A stretch of 33,010 nucleotides of DNA from Oceanospirillaceae bacterium UBA2001 (lineage in GTDB: Bacteria > Pseudomonadota > Gammaproteobacteria > Pseudomonadales > Balneatricaceae): assembly GCA_002335115.1 (NCBI GenBank), contig DDCR01000138.1, positions 3,678 to 36,687 of the forward strand. Reading direction: 5' to 3'. This document shows positions 14,796 to 26,008 of the stretch, one piece after another; positions within the stretch are counted from its first letter, which is position 1, and the number at the start of each line of letters is the position of its first letter. The translations under genes were made by a program, and so were the position numbers. Under the pieces are notes generated by a model, which was not told the DNA's origin, did no database searches, and saw nothing but the letters and a program-made list of their open reading frames with translations.

Positions 14796-16151
14796 ATGAA
14801 AACTTGGTCTCCTACCAGCTGGCGTGAATTTCCAATATTACAGCAACCTAACTACCCCAATGCCGATTCTGTGACTCGAATTGAACAACAACTATCTCAG
14901 GTACCTCCATTGGTATTTGCAGGTGAAGCACAGGCGTTAAAACAACAATTGGCACAAGTCACTGAAGGCCATGCGTTTTTAATACAAGGTGGGGATTGTG
15001 CAGAAAGTTTTGCCGAGTTTAATGCCTCTAATATCCGGGATACGTTTAAAGTCATGTTGCAGATGGCGGTGGTGTTAACCTTTGCAGGCAGTTGTCCGGT
15101 GGTCAAGGTTGGTCGTTTAGCAGGCCAATTTGCGAAACCTCGATCGGCTGATACCGAAACCTTTAGTGGAGTAGAACTGCCTAGTTATCGGGGCGACATT
15201 ATTAACAGTTCAGATTTCACTGCAGATGCTCGAGTGCCCAATCCCGAACGTTTAGTTCAGGCCTACAATCAGTCTGCAGCAACTCTTAACTTGCTCAGGG
15301 CGTTTGCACAAGGTGGTTTTGCCGACTTGAATAAAGTACACCAGTGGAATCAGGACTTCGTGCGGACCAGCCCCCTTGGCGCGCGTTATGAAGATTTGGC
15401 AGACCAAATAGACCGTTCATTGAGCTTTATGAATGCCTGTGGATTAAATGCGGGTAATACCCCACAACTTCACCAAACTAGCCTTTACACGTCTCACGAA
15501 GCGCTGCTTTTAAACTATGAACAAGCACTAACGCGCCAAGATAGCCTAACTAATGATTGGTACGATTGTTCGGCCCATATGCTTTGGATTGGAGACCGAA
15601 CTCGACAAGTCGAAGGTGCTCATGTCGAGTTTTTACGGGGTGTTAAAAACCCCTTAGGCTTTAAGGCAGGCCCCACCATGAACGCGGACGATATGCTGCG
15701 TTTACTGGATATACTCAATCCAGACAATGAAGCGGGTCGCATTAATATTATTGCTCGCATGGGAGCGGATAAGGTAGAAACTTATCTACCAGAGTTGATT
15801 CGGGCCGTTGAAAGAGAGGGGCGCAAGGTTCTTTGGAGCAGCGACCCCATGCATGGCAATACCATTAAAACCCATACTGGCTATAAAACTCGCCAAGTCA
15901 AAGACATTCTAAGGGAAGTAAAAAGCTTTTTTGACGTGCATGCTGCAGAAGGAACATATGCAGGTGGTGTGCACTTTGAAATGACCGGACAGGATGTCAC
16001 GGAGTGCATGGGCGGCGCTCACGATATCACTGCCGAAGGCTTAGCTGACCGTTACCACACGGCCTGTGATCCGAGACTCAATGCAGATCAAGCTTTGGAG
16101 TTAGCTTTTTTGATTGCAGATACTTTAAAACAGGCGCGCAGCCACCGTTAA
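14796..16151 (+). CDS. Class II 3-deoxy-7-phosphoheptulonate (DAHP) synthase
   Basis: This enzyme joins phosphoenolpyruvate and erythrose 4-phosphate in the first step of aromatic amino acid synthesis. It belongs to class II, the plant and mycobacterial type, unrelated by close sequence to E. coli AroF/G/H. The 451-residue protein begins [18 protein letters not shown], typical of the class. It then carries [10 protein letters not shown] with the metal-binding cysteine, [46 protein letters not shown], and [15 protein letters not shown] near the end. I place the start at the ATG at 14796, right before this conserved block; an in-frame GTG at 14748 would add 16 poorly conserved residues. The 3' end lies 15 bases from the convergent ferredoxin gene. 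Confidence 0.94.
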   Translation: MKTWSPTSWREFPILQQPNYPNADSVTRIEQQLSQVPPLVFAGEAQALKQQLAQVTEGHAFLIQGGDCAESFAEFNASNIRDTFKVMLQMAVVLTFAGSCPVVKVGRLAGQFAKPRSADTETFSGVELPSYRGDIINSSDFTADARVPNPERLVQAYNQSAATLNLLRAFAQGGFADLNKVHQWNQDFVRTSPLGARYEDLADQIDRSLSFMNACGLNAGNTPQLHQTSLYTSHEALLLNYEQALTRQDSLTNDWYDCSAHMLWIGDRTRQVEGAHVEFLRGVKNPLGFKAGPTMNADDMLRLLDILNPDNEAGRINIIARMGADKVETYLPELIRAVEREGRKVLWSSDPMHGNTIKTHTGYKTRQVKDILREVKSFFDVHAAEGTYAGGVHFEMTGQDVTECMGGAHDITAEGLADRYHTACDPRLNADQALELAFLIADTLKQARSHR

Positions 16152-16166
16152 GGCCTGCTCTTGCTG

Positions 16167-16418
16167 CTAGATGGCCAACTTAATTGAGCCATCTGGCACA
16201 CAGCAACACACTAAAATTTCATCATCTTCCAAAGGCACTAGGCTGTCTTGCACCCATTTTACCTTACCGGCAGTGAGTTTAACTTTACAACTGCCACAAT
16301 AACCCCCTCGGCAGCTATAGTTAACACGGATTTGGTGCTCTTCCATACTATCCAAAAGGGAAAACTCTTCACCATAGGTAAAGGTCTGCACGTCGTTAAC
16401 AGTGACTGTTCTACTCAT
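16167..16418 (-). CDS. yfaE: YfaE-like [2Fe-2S] ferredoxin for ribonucleotide reductase
   Basis: This is a small plant-type [2Fe-2S] ferredoxin of 83 residues. The cluster ligands are the first three cysteines in SCRGGYCGSCKVKL and one of the run VCCC near the C-terminus, after WVQDSLVPLEDDEIL. In E. coli, YfaE is encoded next to nrdB and delivers electrons to maintain and repair the diferric-tyrosyl radical cofactor of NrdB. Here it is 35 bases downstream of nrdB on the same strand, so the same role is likely. Ferredoxins of this size also serve oxygenases, but the position favours the reductase. It ends 15 bases from the convergent DAHP synthase gene. Confidence 0.9.
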   Translation of the reverse strand: MSRTVTVNDVQTFTYGEEFSLLDSMEEHQIRVNYSCRGGYCGSCKVKLTAGKVKWVQDSLVPLEDDEILVCCCVPDGSIKLAI

Positions 16419-16453
16419 TAATTAGGGCCCCAGCACTTAAAGGATCTCGACCA

Positions 16454-17584
16454 TCATAAGTCGAAATCATCAAAGTCTGAGTCTTCCATATTGCTGTCAA
16501 TAGCACCGACAAGGTATGAACTAATTTCAGCTTCTTGGGGCGCCACCTGAACATTATCACTTACTAACCATGCATTCATCCATGGCAAGGGATTACTGCG
16601 CACTTCAAATATTTCATCAAACCCTAAACCACGTAGGCGGATATTGGTGATGTAATCGACATAGTTGCTCAGTATTTCAGCGTTCAAGCCAATCATTGAG
16701 CCGTCTTTAAACAGGTACTTAGCCCAGTCACGTTCCTGCTCTGCGGCTTCTCGGAAAATCTCTATCACTTCGTCTTTACACGATGCTGCAATGGCCACCA
16801 TTTCTGGGTCATCTTGGCCATTAGCCATTAAATTAAGCATGTGTTGAGTGCCTGCCAGATGCAAAGCTTCATCCCGAGCGATCAGCTTAATCACCTTGGC
16901 ATTGCCCTCCATGATGGCCCGTTCAGCAAAGGCAAAGCTGCAGGCAAAACTCACGTAGAAACGCACGGCTTCGAGTGCATTAACCGAAGCAACAGTCAGA
17001 TAAAGCTGACGCTTTAGAGCACTTAAGCTCACCTCAATCTGTTTACCATTAATCTGGTGTGTGCCCACTCCCAACAAACTGTATTGACTACACATTTCAA
17101 TGAATAAGTCGTAATAACGCGTCACTGTTTCGGCACGTTTCACAATTTCTGGATTATCGACAATATCATCAAAAATGATACTAGGGTCATCCACCACATT
17201 ACGAATGATGTGGGTATAACTGCGGCTGTGGACTGTTTCGCTAAAGGACCAAGTTTCAAGCCATGTCTCTAACTCAGGTAAGGACACAACGGGCAAAAAT
17301 GCAATGTTAGGGGAACGACCCTGCACACTATCAAGTAAGGTTTGATACTTCAAATTACTCAAAAATATGTGCTGCTCATGCTCAGCCATGGCCATAAAAT
17401 CTTTACGGTCAGTGGATAAGTCAACTTCTTCGGGACGCCAAAAGAAAGATAATTGTTTTTCGATTAGTTTTTCAAAAATAGCGTGGCGTTGCTGGTCATA
17501 ACGGGCAACATTAACGTTTTGACCAAAGAACATCGGCTCTTTTAAAGGGTCATTTTTAACCTTATTGAAGGTGGAATAAGCCAT
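16454..17584 (-). CDS. nrdB: Class Ia ribonucleotide reductase, beta subunit
   Basis: This is the radical-generating subunit of aerobic ribonucleotide reductase, which forms an alpha2beta2 complex with NrdA. The 376-residue protein matches E. coli NrdB across its length. The helix [16 protein letters not shown] region carries the metal-ligand glutamate and histidine and the radical tyrosine (SETVHSRSY). The later [37 protein letters not shown] region supplies further iron ligands, given here by position only. The acidic C-terminal tail, ending [12 protein letters not shown], is the usual docking peptide for NrdA. The ATG at 17584 has GAGA a few bases upstream. It lies 53 bases downstream of nrdA and 35 bases upstream of the ferredoxin gene. 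Confidence 0.96.
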   Translation of the reverse strand: MAYSTFNKVKNDPLKEPMFFGQNVNVARYDQQRHAIFEKLIEKQLSFFWRPEEVDLSTDRKDFMAMAEHEQHIFLSNLKYQTLLDSVQGRSPNIAFLPVVSLPELETWLETWSFSETVHSRSYTHIIRNVVDDPSIIFDDIVDNPEIVKRAETVTRYYDLFIEMCSQYSLLGVGTHQINGKQIEVSLSALKRQLYLTVASVNALEAVRFYVSFACSFAFAERAIMEGNAKVIKLIARDEALHLAGTQHMLNLMANGQDDPEMVAIAASCKDEVIEIFREAAEQERDWAKYLFKDGSMIGLNAEILSNYVDYITNIRLRGLGFDEIFEVRSNPLPWMNAWLVSDNVQVAPQEAEISSYLVGAIDSNMEDSDFDDFDL

Positions 17585-17637
17585 GTATATCTCGCAGGTG
17601 TAAAATTATATCGATCGTATTTTTGATGCTTTACTCA

Positions 17638-19896
17638 CTAGAGCTTACACGCACCACTGTCACAACCATCATCTTGCTCATCATTAGCACCATCACGGGT
17701 GTTATGGTAATACAAAGTCTTAACCCCATACTTGTATGCAGTAAGAAGGTCCTTTAATAAAATTTTCATAGGTACTTTTTCATTTTCAAAACGCACCGGA
17801 TCGTAGTTGGTATTAGCAGAGATAGCCTGATCAACAAACTTTTGCATGATGCCTACCAACTGTAAATAACCTTCATTATTTGGAATGTTCCAAAGTAACT
17901 CATAAGCACTGCGCAGGCGTTTAAATTCGGGCACCACTTGTTTGAGGATACCATCTTTGCTGGCCTTAACACTCACATAACCTCGTGGAGGCTCAATACC
18001 ATTAGTGCTGTTGGTGATTTGACTAGACGTCTCACAAGGCATAAGTGCTGTGAGGGTACTATTGCGTAGACCATGATTTTTGATCTGCTGACGTAACGCA
18101 TCCCAATCTAGCAACAACTCTTGGTCACAGAACTTATTGATGTCTTTTTTGTAACTATCAATGGGCATTACACCTTGGGAGTAAAAGGTATCACCATAGG
18201 CAGGGCAAGCCCCTTGTTCTTGTGCTAAACGACTCGAAGCTTGGAGTAAGTAGTATTGAACGGCTTCAAACGTGCGGTGCGTCAGCGCATTACCAGATCC
18301 ATCAGAATACTTGGCCCCATTTTTAGCCAAGTAATAGGCAAAGTTGGTCACGCCCACACCCAGTGTGCGACGTTTCATACTCGCTTCATAAGCAGCTGGA
18401 ACTGGGTATTCTTGATAATCAAGCAAACTATCTAAGGCCCGCACGATTAGATCTGCTAGGTTTTCCAATTCATCTAGATCGTCTAAAGCACCCAAATTAA
18501 AAGCCGATAGCGTACATAAGGCAATTTCACCACTTGCATCATCGATACTGTCCAATGGTGAGGTTGGCAAAGTGATCTCTAAACATAGGTTACTCTGACG
18601 TACCGGTGCTTTTTTCGGGTCGAAAGCACTCCGGGTATTACAATGGTCCACATTTTGTAGATAAATACGTCCTGTCTGAGCTCGCTCTTGCGCAAATTTA
18701 CTAAATAGATCCACCGCTTTAACTGTGCGCTTGCGAATCGTTTCGTCAACCTCATAAATGGCGTAGAGCCTTTCAAATTCGTCCTGATCGTCAAAGAAGG
18801 CATCGTACAGACCAGGCACATCTGACGGACTGAATAAGGTGATATTGCCACCTTTAATTAGGCGCGTATACATCAACCGATTGAACTGCACCCCATAATC
18901 CATGTGCCTCGCACGGTTTTCTTCTACACCACGGTTGTTTTTTAAAACCAATAAAGACTCTACTTCTAAATGCCATATGGGATAAAATAAAGTCGCAGCT
19001 CCCCCCCGCACTCCCCCTTGTGAACAGCTTTTGACCGCTGTTTGAAAGTGTTTGATGAAGGGTATCATGCCCGTGTGGAATGCCTCTCCACCACGAATAG
19101 GACTGCCCAGCGCCCGCAACCGCCCAGCGTTAACACCGATACCTGCGCGCTGGCTCACGTATTTAATAATGGCGGAAGACGTGGCATTGATTGAGTCTAA
19201 AGAATCACCACATTCTATGAGTACGCAGGAACTAAACTGACGCGTTGGGGTGCGCACCCCTGACATTATAGGCGTCGGTAAAGAAATTTTAAATAGCGAC
19301 ACTGCATCGTAAAACCGCTGCACATAATCTAAACGAGTCGCCTTCGGGTAGTTAGAAAATAGGCAAGCACCAACCAACATATACAAAATTTGGGCACTTT
19401 CGTGAATTTGCCCTGTCACTCGATTTTGTACTAGGTACTTACCTTCCATCTGTTTGACCGCTGCATAGCTGAAATTCATATCACGGGAGTGATCCAAACA
19501 AGCATCAAGTTGGTCGAATTCAGCCGCAGTATAATCTTTCAGCAAGTCACTATCGTAACGTTTGAGAGCCACCATTTCCTTCACGTGTGCGCCCAAGTGA
19601 GGGGGTTCAAAACAGCCAAAAGCTCGCTTTCGAAGATGGAAAATAGCCAGGCGAGCAGCCATGTATTGGTAATCTGGCGTCTCTTCAGAAATTAGATCGG
19701 CTGCAGATTTAATAATCGTTTCGTGGATATCTGAAGTGCGAATGCCATCAAAGAATTGAATTTGTGCCTTCAATTCAACTTGAGAAACCGAAACATCCTC
19801 TAGGCCGTCTGCAGCCCAGTCTATGACCCGATGGATCTTGTCTAAGTCAATTTTTTCTTGTTGTCCATTGCGCTTTGTTACCATCAAACCTTGCAT
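17638..19896 (-). CDS. nrdA: Class Ia ribonucleotide reductase, alpha subunit
   Basis: This is the catalytic subunit that reduces ribonucleoside diphosphates to deoxyribonucleotides. The product is about 752 residues and closely follows E. coli NrdA. It has an N-terminal ATP-cone (VTKRNGQQEKIDLDKIHRV) for allosteric activity control. The active-site cysteines are in RQFSSCVL, QSNLCLEI and EIALCTLSAFN. A C-terminal cysteine pair, DDGCDSGACKL, is the one re-reduced by thioredoxin or glutaredoxin. I prefer the ATG at 19896, with AGG eight bases upstream, because it puts the ATP-cone near the N-terminus as in E. coli. An in-frame TTG at 19935 would add 13 residues but has no ribosome binding site. 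Two NrdR-box-like sites lie upstream. Confidence 0.96.
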   Translation of the reverse strand: MQGLMVTKRNGQQEKIDLDKIHRVIDWAADGLEDVSVSQVELKAQIQFFDGIRTSDIHETIIKSAADLISEETPDYQYMAARLAIFHLRKRAFGCFEPPHLGAHVKEMVALKRYDSDLLKDYTAAEFDQLDACLDHSRDMNFSYAAVKQMEGKYLVQNRVTGQIHESAQILYMLVGACLFSNYPKATRLDYVQRFYDAVSLFKISLPTPIMSGVRTPTRQFSSCVLIECGDSLDSINATSSAIIKYVSQRAGIGVNAGRLRALGSPIRGGEAFHTGMIPFIKHFQTAVKSCSQGGVRGGAATLFYPIWHLEVESLLVLKNNRGVEENRARHMDYGVQFNRLMYTRLIKGGNITLFSPSDVPGLYDAFFDDQDEFERLYAIYEVDETIRKRTVKAVDLFSKFAQERAQTGRIYLQNVDHCNTRSAFDPKKAPVRQSNLCLEITLPTSPLDSIDDASGEIALCTLSAFNLGALDDLDELENLADLIVRALDSLLDYQEYPVPAAYEASMKRRTLGVGVTNFAYYLAKNGAKYSDGSGNALTHRTFEAVQYYLLQASSRLAQEQGACPAYGDTFYSQGVMPIDSYKKDINKFCDQELLLDWDALRQQIKNHGLRNSTLTALMPCETSSQITNSTNGIEPPRGYVSVKASKDGILKQVVPEFKRLRSAYELLWNIPNNEGYLQLVGIMQKFVDQAISANTNYDPVRFENEKVPMKILLKDLLTAYKYGVKTLYYHNTRDGANDEQDDGCDSGACKL

Positions 19897-21118
<1,222 letters not shown>

Positions 21119-21128
21119 GCTGCGATTT

Positions 21129-21719
21129 CTAAGACCCCAGCAGCACAAAATCGGTAGCGCTCACGGTTTGTTGCTGCTGATGATGCCAGGTTTCAGTCGT
21201 CTGCCAATGATCTACCCAATCTGTATCTAGCTGCGGTCGCGCGAGCAGTCTTTGTTTACGCAACTGTTCAGGCGTATCAACAAATATAGAGAGTTGTATC
21301 ATGTCGCGTAGGGGTTCACTAAAGGCATACACCCCATCAATTAACAACACCCCAGAGGGTAATAATTCAAGTGTTTGATTACTTTCCCCCCCTAACCAGT
21401 CATAAGGCTTGTAGCCAACCTTAATGCCATTAGTTAATGGATTGAGTATGTTTTTTTTGAATTCAGTGACGTTAAAATACCCTTCACAAGCTTGCCGTTG
21501 TTGCAGTTTTTTTCTTTGAGTTGGCGTTAAGGGATGATAGAAATCATCTAACTTAAGCACCTGAGGATGGGCCCAAGACTCTATTTCTAGTGCCAGAGCT
21601 TGGCAAAAAGTTGTCTTTCCTGCACCACCACAGCCATCTATGGATATAATTAACAGTTGATCTGGCTGGTACCTAAATCGAGCTAGTGTAGCAATGTGTT
21701 GAATTTTTTCTAACCACAT
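21129..21719 (-). CDS. P-loop kinase, uridine-kinase-like
   Basis: This is a P-loop NTPase of about 196 residues. Walker A is SIDGCGGAGKTT near residue 27. A later LLIDGVYAFSEPL and LSIFVDTPEQLRKQRLLAR are typical of uridine kinase and phosphoribulokinase-like enzymes that phosphorylate small metabolites. VLKLDDFYHPL is the expected substrate-side aspartate motif. The ATG at 21719 is preceded by GGAGGG, a strong ribosome binding site. A longer frame reaching 21815 has none. I recognise the family but not the substrate; nucleoside or pantothenate-like molecules are possible. It ends ten bases from kdsA and is divergent from yaaA. Confidence 0.8.
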   Translation of the reverse strand: MWLEKIQHIATLARFRYQPDQLLIISIDGCGGAGKTTFCQALALEIESWAHPQVLKLDDFYHPLTPTQRKKLQQRQACEGYFNVTEFKKNILNPLTNGIKVGYKPYDWLGGESNQTLELLPSGVLLIDGVYAFSEPLRDMIQLSIFVDTPEQLRKQRLLARPQLDTDWVDHWQTTETWHHQQQQTVSATDFVLLGS

Positions 21720-21937
21720 TTTCCCTCCATAGAAAATATTTGACTTGGCATTATAAATAATGAGTCGACCCAACTGCTGGTGAACGGCGCAAAGAATAGC
21801 ATACCCGCTTATCATGTCTACTGCAGATTAAACTAACCCATTGTTAATGCTAACTTGAGTGTTAACACTTGCGCTATGCGCATTAGTTACCTAATATCCT
21901 AATCACTTAAGGTTCTTAATTTTTGCCATCATCGCTT

Positions 21938-22711
21938 ATGCTTTTAGTCATCTCACCTGCCAAAACTCTAGATTTTGAAACGCTTAGCCCCTCGTCGCTG
22001 ACTAGTCACGCCGATTATTTGACCGAAGCTCAAGGATTAATTGACGTGCTGGCGCCCATGCCGCCGCAAGATATTGCCCAACTCATGAAATTGAGTGATA
22101 AATTAGCTGCCCTCAATACAGCTCGCTATGGCAGTTGGCAAACACCTTTTACCCTTGATAATGCCAAACAAGCGATTTTAGCTTTTAAGGGCGATGTGTA
22201 TACTGGCCTAGAAGCTGAAACACTCACTGACGAACAACTCAACTTTAGCCAATCTCATTTGCGCATCCTGTCTGGATTATATGGTTTGTTAAGACCATTG
22301 GATCTGATGCAGGCATATCGGCTGGAAATGGGCACCAAATTAGCCACCCCAAAGGGTAAAGATCTATACGCCTATTGGGGCAATACGATTACTGAGGGGC
22401 TCAATACGATGCTCATTCAACAAACCAATCCTGTGTTAGTGAATCTAGCGTCCAATGAGTACTTCAAATCAGTTGCTACCAAACAATTAGCTGGACGCGT
22501 TTTGACACCTGTATTTAAAGATCGTAAAAATGGTCAATACAAAATAATTAGTTTCTTTGCGAAAAGAGCACGCGGTATGATGGCTCGGTTCATCATCGAA
22601 AATGAACTAACAGAAGTAGAAGACATTAAAGCCTTCAACCAATCAGGCTATTATTATAGCGCAGAACAAAGTACTGAAGACCAATGGGTGTTCCTCCGAG
22701 AAGAAACATAA
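21938..22711 (+). CDS. yaaA: YaaA family peroxide stress protein
   Basis: This is a member of the YaaA (DUF328) family. In E. coli the OxyR-regulated YaaA lowers free intracellular iron during hydrogen peroxide stress and binds DNA. The 257-residue protein begins [14 protein letters not shown], nearly as in E. coli. It keeps [46 protein letters not shown], the positively charged [12 protein letters not shown], and [16 protein letters not shown] use the ATG at 21938 because the family begins at this methionine. An in-frame TTG at 21923 would add five residues. It is convergent with yqaA. The intergenic stretch holds two weak hairpins (22720-22742 and 22758-22774) without T-runs. Confidence 0.93.
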   Translation: MLLVISPAKTLDFETLSPSSLTSHADYLTEAQGLIDVLAPMPPQDIAQLMKLSDKLAALNTARYGSWQTPFTLDNAKQAILAFKGDVYTGLEAETLTDEQLNFSQSHLRILSGLYGLLRPLDLMQAYRLEMGTKLATPKGKDLYAYWGNTITEGLNTMLIQQTNPVLVNLASNEYFKSVATKQLAGRVLTPVFKDRKNGQYKIISFFAKRARGMMARFIIENELTEVEDIKAFNQSGYYYSAEQSTEDQWVFLREET

Positions 22712-22771
22712 CTTAGCTGATTGAGGCATAGGTTAACTCAATTTAAACCCGCTAAGGTAGCGCTGAACGCG

Positions 22772-23284
22772 CTATACCAACCACAGCCACAACAGGCCAT
22801 AACGGACCGCTTTGCCTAAGGCAATCAGGCTTAAACTCAGTTTCTTTGGCCAGCCTAAGTAGCCAGCAGCCAAACAAAAGCCATCGCCTACAAAGGGCAC
22901 CCAACTTAGCAATAACAACCAAGCACCATGGCGATTCAGTTGATCGGTGCGCTTCGCTGATAAATTGAACTGATGCGTTAAACGGTGTCTGATGTTTTGT
23001 AAAATTGTGCGTTGCGGTTCCTTGTTTCCCTGAAATTCGGACTGGGTGTGAGTCTGGGAGTGGGACTGTCTAGCCAATGTGAGGGGCTTGAGTTTAAGCG
23101 CCAATAAAGTGCCCATAAAAAAAGTAACACAGGCACCTAAGGTATTACCTAACGTTGCCACAAGCCATAACCAAAATGCACTCTCTGGCTGCTCTATTAA
23201 CATGCCAGCCAATACTATTTCCGAACCACCAGGAAGCAGCGTCGCCGCTAAAGTGCTATACCCAAATAAAGCTAACCAAGACAC
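22772..23284 (-). CDS. YqaA/DedA-family inner membrane protein
   Basis: This 170-residue membrane protein of the VTT/DedA-like group resembles YqaA. The N-terminal half holds two hydrophobic segments around LFGYSTLAATLLPGGSEIV and LWLWLVATLGNTLGACVTFF. The C-terminal half has HGAWLLLLSWVPFVGDGFCLAAGYL and a final hydrophobic helix. LPGGSE, GNTLG and WVPFVGD are typical of this family, which is linked to envelope integrity and lipid transport. Between the two halves is a longer polar loop of roughly 40 residues, rich in Gln, Thr and Ser. The GTG start at 23284 is four bases from the sbcB stop, so translation is probably coupled. The specific function is not known to me. Confidence 0.8.
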   Translation of the reverse strand: MSWLALFGYSTLAATLLPGGSEIVLAGMLIEQPESAFWLWLVATLGNTLGACVTFFMGTLLALKLKPLTLARQSHSQTHTQSEFQGNKEPQRTILQNIRHRLTHQFNLSAKRTDQLNRHGAWLLLLSWVPFVGDGFCLAAGYLGWPKKLSLSLIALGKAVRYGLLWLWLV

Positions 23285-23288
23285 TCAG

Positions 23289-24743
23289 TTAACTCATTGG
23301 ATAAATGGATTCTGCGTACATATGCAGTTCCTCTAGAATCGCAATTTTAGCAGGGTCCTTAGTTTTTTCACCCAGCTCGTTGAGTTCTTTGGCAAAATGC
23401 TCATAAGTGCGGGCCCCAGAAGCGCTTGCATCAAGCAGACGTTCACTGCGAAAAGCGTCCCAAGCCTGCATTTCATCACCACTTAAAAGGTGTGGATAGT
23501 TGCGGGCTTTGAGGCGAAACAACATGGCATCTAGACGACTGTCAGAAAAAACAAATGCGCCTTCATTCCAGGTCGAGGGATCTTGCGCATGCACTTGCTG
23601 CATTTGCTTGCGATCCTTGTCACTGAAAAACCCGCCCCCATACAAGTTAGCATCTGGGTCTAGGGATGGGAAATCAGGCCGCTGCGCAAAGGCCTCGACA
23701 AGCGCCTTACACAAATCCTCATCTTGCCTTAAATACTGAAGGTGTTTTTGACATTGAGTTTTATCAATATAAAACTGATCAGCCTGTTCGTCAGATAAAG
23801 TTTGTAGCGGAGCCACTACAGGGCATTTATTGACATGAACTTCCTTCACTGCCGGCCGCGCAGTGCCTATGGGCAGATCGTCTTTTTGACTAAATAGAAG
23901 TGCTTGCAGTTGTGTCGAATTGTAGCCTTGCCAAACACGAGGATCTTGGCGTAAATCAAACACCAGCGCCCCATTGTTGTTGCCAGGGTGCTTTGCAAAG
24001 GCTCCTACTAAAGCCATATACCCATTGTCACGCCCATACATAGAAGACACGTGCAACACTGGCTTACGCATTTGAAGATCTAATTGCCCCCATACCTGGG
24101 CTTTATGCTTGAGCTGAAAAACATAATTATACAGGCGGGGTTGAGCTTGTTTGAGTCGCCGAGCTAATTCAATGGTGGCCTGCACGTCGGCTAGAGCATC
24201 ATGAGCGTCACTATGCTCAATGCCATTAGCAGGGGCCAATTGATCTAACTTCAGAACTAATTCACCAGCTTCATTGCGCGGCCAATTGATGCCTTCAGGA
24301 CGAATGGATGATGCAGTACGCACTAAGTCGATTAAATCCCAGCGGCTATTACCCCCTTGCCATTCGCGTGCGTAAGCATCAAAAAAATTTCGATACAGGC
24401 CAAAGCGGGTGAACTCATCATCAAACCGCAAACTGTTGTAACCCAAACTGCAGGTTCCTGGCTGGCTCATTTGCTCATTAATGAGAGCCATAAATTCAAA
24501 CTCAGGTAACCCTTCTTGCAGGCATTTTTGGGGCGTGACACCGGTCACCAAACATGCACCAGCAGATGGCAAGTAGTCATCTGCTGGCCGGCAATACCAC
24601 ATCATGGGTGCGCCAATCGGATTAAATTCTAAATCAGTGCGAATTGCAGCAAATTGCGAAGGTCGGTCCCAACGAGGGTCTAAACCAAAGGTTTCATAAT
24701 CGTGCCACAACAATGTTTGAGTTTGGTCCGGTTGGTATGCCAC
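23289..24743 (-). CDS. sbcB: Exodeoxyribonuclease I
   Basis: This is the 3'-5' single-strand exonuclease ExoI, which acts in recombination, mismatch repair and single-strand DNA clearance and interacts with SSB. The 484-residue protein follows E. coli ExoI closely. The DnaQ-type Exo I motif is HDYETFG at residues 14-20 (D15, E17). PSQFAAIRTD, CRPADDYLPS and GYNSLRFDDEFTRFGLYRNF are characteristic, and the later HDALADV carries the catalytic histidine and aspartate. The C-terminal SH3-like and helical parts are present (KCPVVAPL and the rest). Start is GTG at 24743 with AAGGAG seven bases upstream. It follows gcvT by 30 bases and precedes yqaA by four, so it likely lies in a gcvT-sbcB-yqaA transcript. 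Confidence 0.96.
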   Translation of the reverse strand: MAYQPDQTQTLLWHDYETFGLDPRWDRPSQFAAIRTDLEFNPIGAPMMWYCRPADDYLPSAGACLVTGVTPQKCLQEGLPEFEFMALINEQMSQPGTCSLGYNSLRFDDEFTRFGLYRNFFDAYAREWQGGNSRWDLIDLVRTASSIRPEGINWPRNEAGELVLKLDQLAPANGIEHSDAHDALADVQATIELARRLKQAQPRLYNYVFQLKHKAQVWGQLDLQMRKPVLHVSSMYGRDNGYMALVGAFAKHPGNNNGALVFDLRQDPRVWQGYNSTQLQALLFSQKDDLPIGTARPAVKEVHVNKCPVVAPLQTLSDEQADQFYIDKTQCQKHLQYLRQDEDLCKALVEAFAQRPDFPSLDPDANLYGGGFFSDKDRKQMQQVHAQDPSTWNEGAFVFSDSRLDAMLFRLKARNYPHLLSGDEMQAWDAFRSERLLDASASGARTYEHFAKELNELGEKTKDPAKIAILEELHMYAESIYPMS

Positions 24744-24773
24744 GCAAAAGCTCCTTAGGTCTGCGCCAGTGAA

Positions 24774-25895
24774 TTACCGGCGATAAGTTTGTTCTACGAA
24801 AGGCATTTTACACACTCTACAAGGCAATTGCTTGCCACGCACTTGGGCAAATACTTGAGTGCCAATGGGACTAAAGGCGTTATCAAGGTAACCCATAGCA
24901 AGAGGAGCAGCTAAGCTTGGTCCAAACCCACCTGATGTTACCACCCCAATCACGTGACCCTCTGCTGTCACTAACTCAGCACCCTCTCGCACAGGAGCTT
25001 TACCTTCAGGTAACAAGCCCACACGTCCTCGCTTGGCTCCATTGGCCAATTCAGCAAGAATAACGTCTGCGCCAGGAAAGCCACCTTCACGCTCTCCCCC
25101 TGACCGACGGCTTTTTTGAATGCCCCAGTTTAAATTGGCAGCCACAGGCGTCGTACCTGGGCTTAAGTCATGACCATACAAACATAAACCCGCTTCTAAC
25201 CGCAGCGAATCACGGGCACCTAAACCAATCCACTCCACTTCGTCAAACGCCAGCAAACGCGTTGCTAAATTTTCTGCGTTTTCATTAGCCACAGAAATTT
25301 CGAAGCCATCTTCTCCCGTATAACCTGCTCGGCCTATAAAACAATCGTAGCCTAAAATAGAGACCGCTTTGGCATCCATAAAGTGCATGGCTTCTGTGAC
25401 TGGCGCCAAACGGGCCAATACTGCTCCAGCCATGGGGCCTTGCAGAGCTAACAGAGATCGTCCGTCAAGAACTTCAAGCTCAATATTATGGCCTAAGTGC
25501 GCTTTCATATGAGCGATATCTTGGTCTTTGCAGCCTGCGTTAACCACAATAAAAAAATGGTCACCTGCATTAGTCACCATTAAGTCATCCATAATGCCAC
25601 CCGCAGCATTTGTAAAAAACCCATACCGCTGTCGCCCTTGCTCAAGATTGACGAAGTCTGCGGGAATCAAACTTTCTAAAGCCAATGCCACCGATTTCAT
25701 TGAGGCCCCAGAAAGGCGTATTTGCCCCATGTGTGAGACGTCAAATAAACCGACTTTTGCACGGCAATGAAGGTGCTCTTGTTTGACCCCCAATGGGTAT
25801 TGCACTGGCATATCATAACCAGCAAACGCAACCATCTTAGCTCCAGCTGCAATGTGCATGTTATGCAAAGGGGTGGTTAATAAAAAATCAGACAT
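24774..25895 (-). CDS. gcvT: Glycine cleavage system aminomethyltransferase (T protein)
   Basis: This enzyme takes the aminomethyl group from the lipoylated H protein, releases ammonia and gives methylene-tetrahydrofolate. The 373-residue protein has TTPLHNMHIAAGAKMVAFAGYDMPVQYP-type N-terminal residues and GLFDVSHMGQ. GGIMDDLMV at 100-107 carries the catalytic aspartate. LLALQGP, GYTGEDGFEI, GLGARDSLRLEAGLCLYGHD and the C-terminal SGGFGPSL follow. It is distinct from the DmdA-like paralog at 1040. gcvH and gcvP lie on the opposite strand beyond the regulator gene, so the system is split into two divergent units. Its promoter contains a perfect 16-bp palindrome. sbcB and yqaA follow in the same direction. 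Confidence 0.96.
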   Translation of the reverse strand: MSDFLLTTPLHNMHIAAGAKMVAFAGYDMPVQYPLGVKQEHLHCRAKVGLFDVSHMGQIRLSGASMKSVALALESLIPADFVNLEQGRQRYGFFTNAAGGIMDDLMVTNAGDHFFIVVNAGCKDQDIAHMKAHLGHNIELEVLDGRSLLALQGPMAGAVLARLAPVTEAMHFMDAKAVSILGYDCFIGRAGYTGEDGFEISVANENAENLATRLLAFDEVEWIGLGARDSLRLEAGLCLYGHDLSPGTTPVAANLNWGIQKSRRSGGEREGGFPGADVILAELANGAKRGRVGLLPEGKAPVREGAELVTAEGHVIGVVTSGGFGPSLAAPLAMGYLDNAFSPIGTQVFAQVRGKQLPCRVCKMPFVEQTYRR

Positions 25896-25944
25896 GGGCT
25901 TCTCTCAGCTTTAAGGCAGTTGAATTATACTGAAAGTATAAGCA

Positions 25945-25972
25945 AGTTTCCTATAGGAAACAAATTTTGTTT
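25945..25972 (-). promoter_or_regulatory. gcvT promoter with perfect 16-bp palindromic operator
   Basis: GTTTCCTATAGGAAAC at 25946-25961 is a perfect 16-bp palindrome. On the minus strand a -35 TTGTTT lies just upstream and a -10 TATACT 17 bases further on, so the palindrome fills the spacer, a classic repressor position. A second TATAAT lies at 25929-25924. TTATAC-TGAAA-GTATAA (25925-25941) forms another dyad. The neighbouring XRE-cupin protein is the natural candidate to bind the 16-bp site. Confidence 0.65.
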
Positions 25973-26008
25973 GTATCAATACCGGCATATCACCCGTTTA
26001 ACCTGAGT

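Noticed and set aside
14735..14827. A 30-residue open frame (MKTHSALRN...) overlapping the start of the DAHP synthase gene, considered as a leader peptide
   Set aside because: Its ATG lies directly after the predicted -10 box and before the expected transcription start near 14741, so it should not be on the transcript. It is not rich in Phe, Tyr or Trp beyond FF and one Tyr.
18579..18851. A 90-residue reading frame inside nrdA on the same strand
   Set aside because: It is an overlapping alternative frame in a well-conserved nrdA region, with no supporting signal.
22712..22780. Hairpins between yaaA and yqaA as a shared terminator
   Set aside because: The stems (ATTGAG/CTCAAT and TAGCGC/GCGCTA) are six bases long and neither strand has a following T-run, so I did not list them as a terminator.
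25896..26008. A glycine riboswitch upstream of gcvT
   Set aside because: The leader of gcvT is only about 25-45 bases after the predicted promoter, too short for the aptamer, and no aptamer core is visible.
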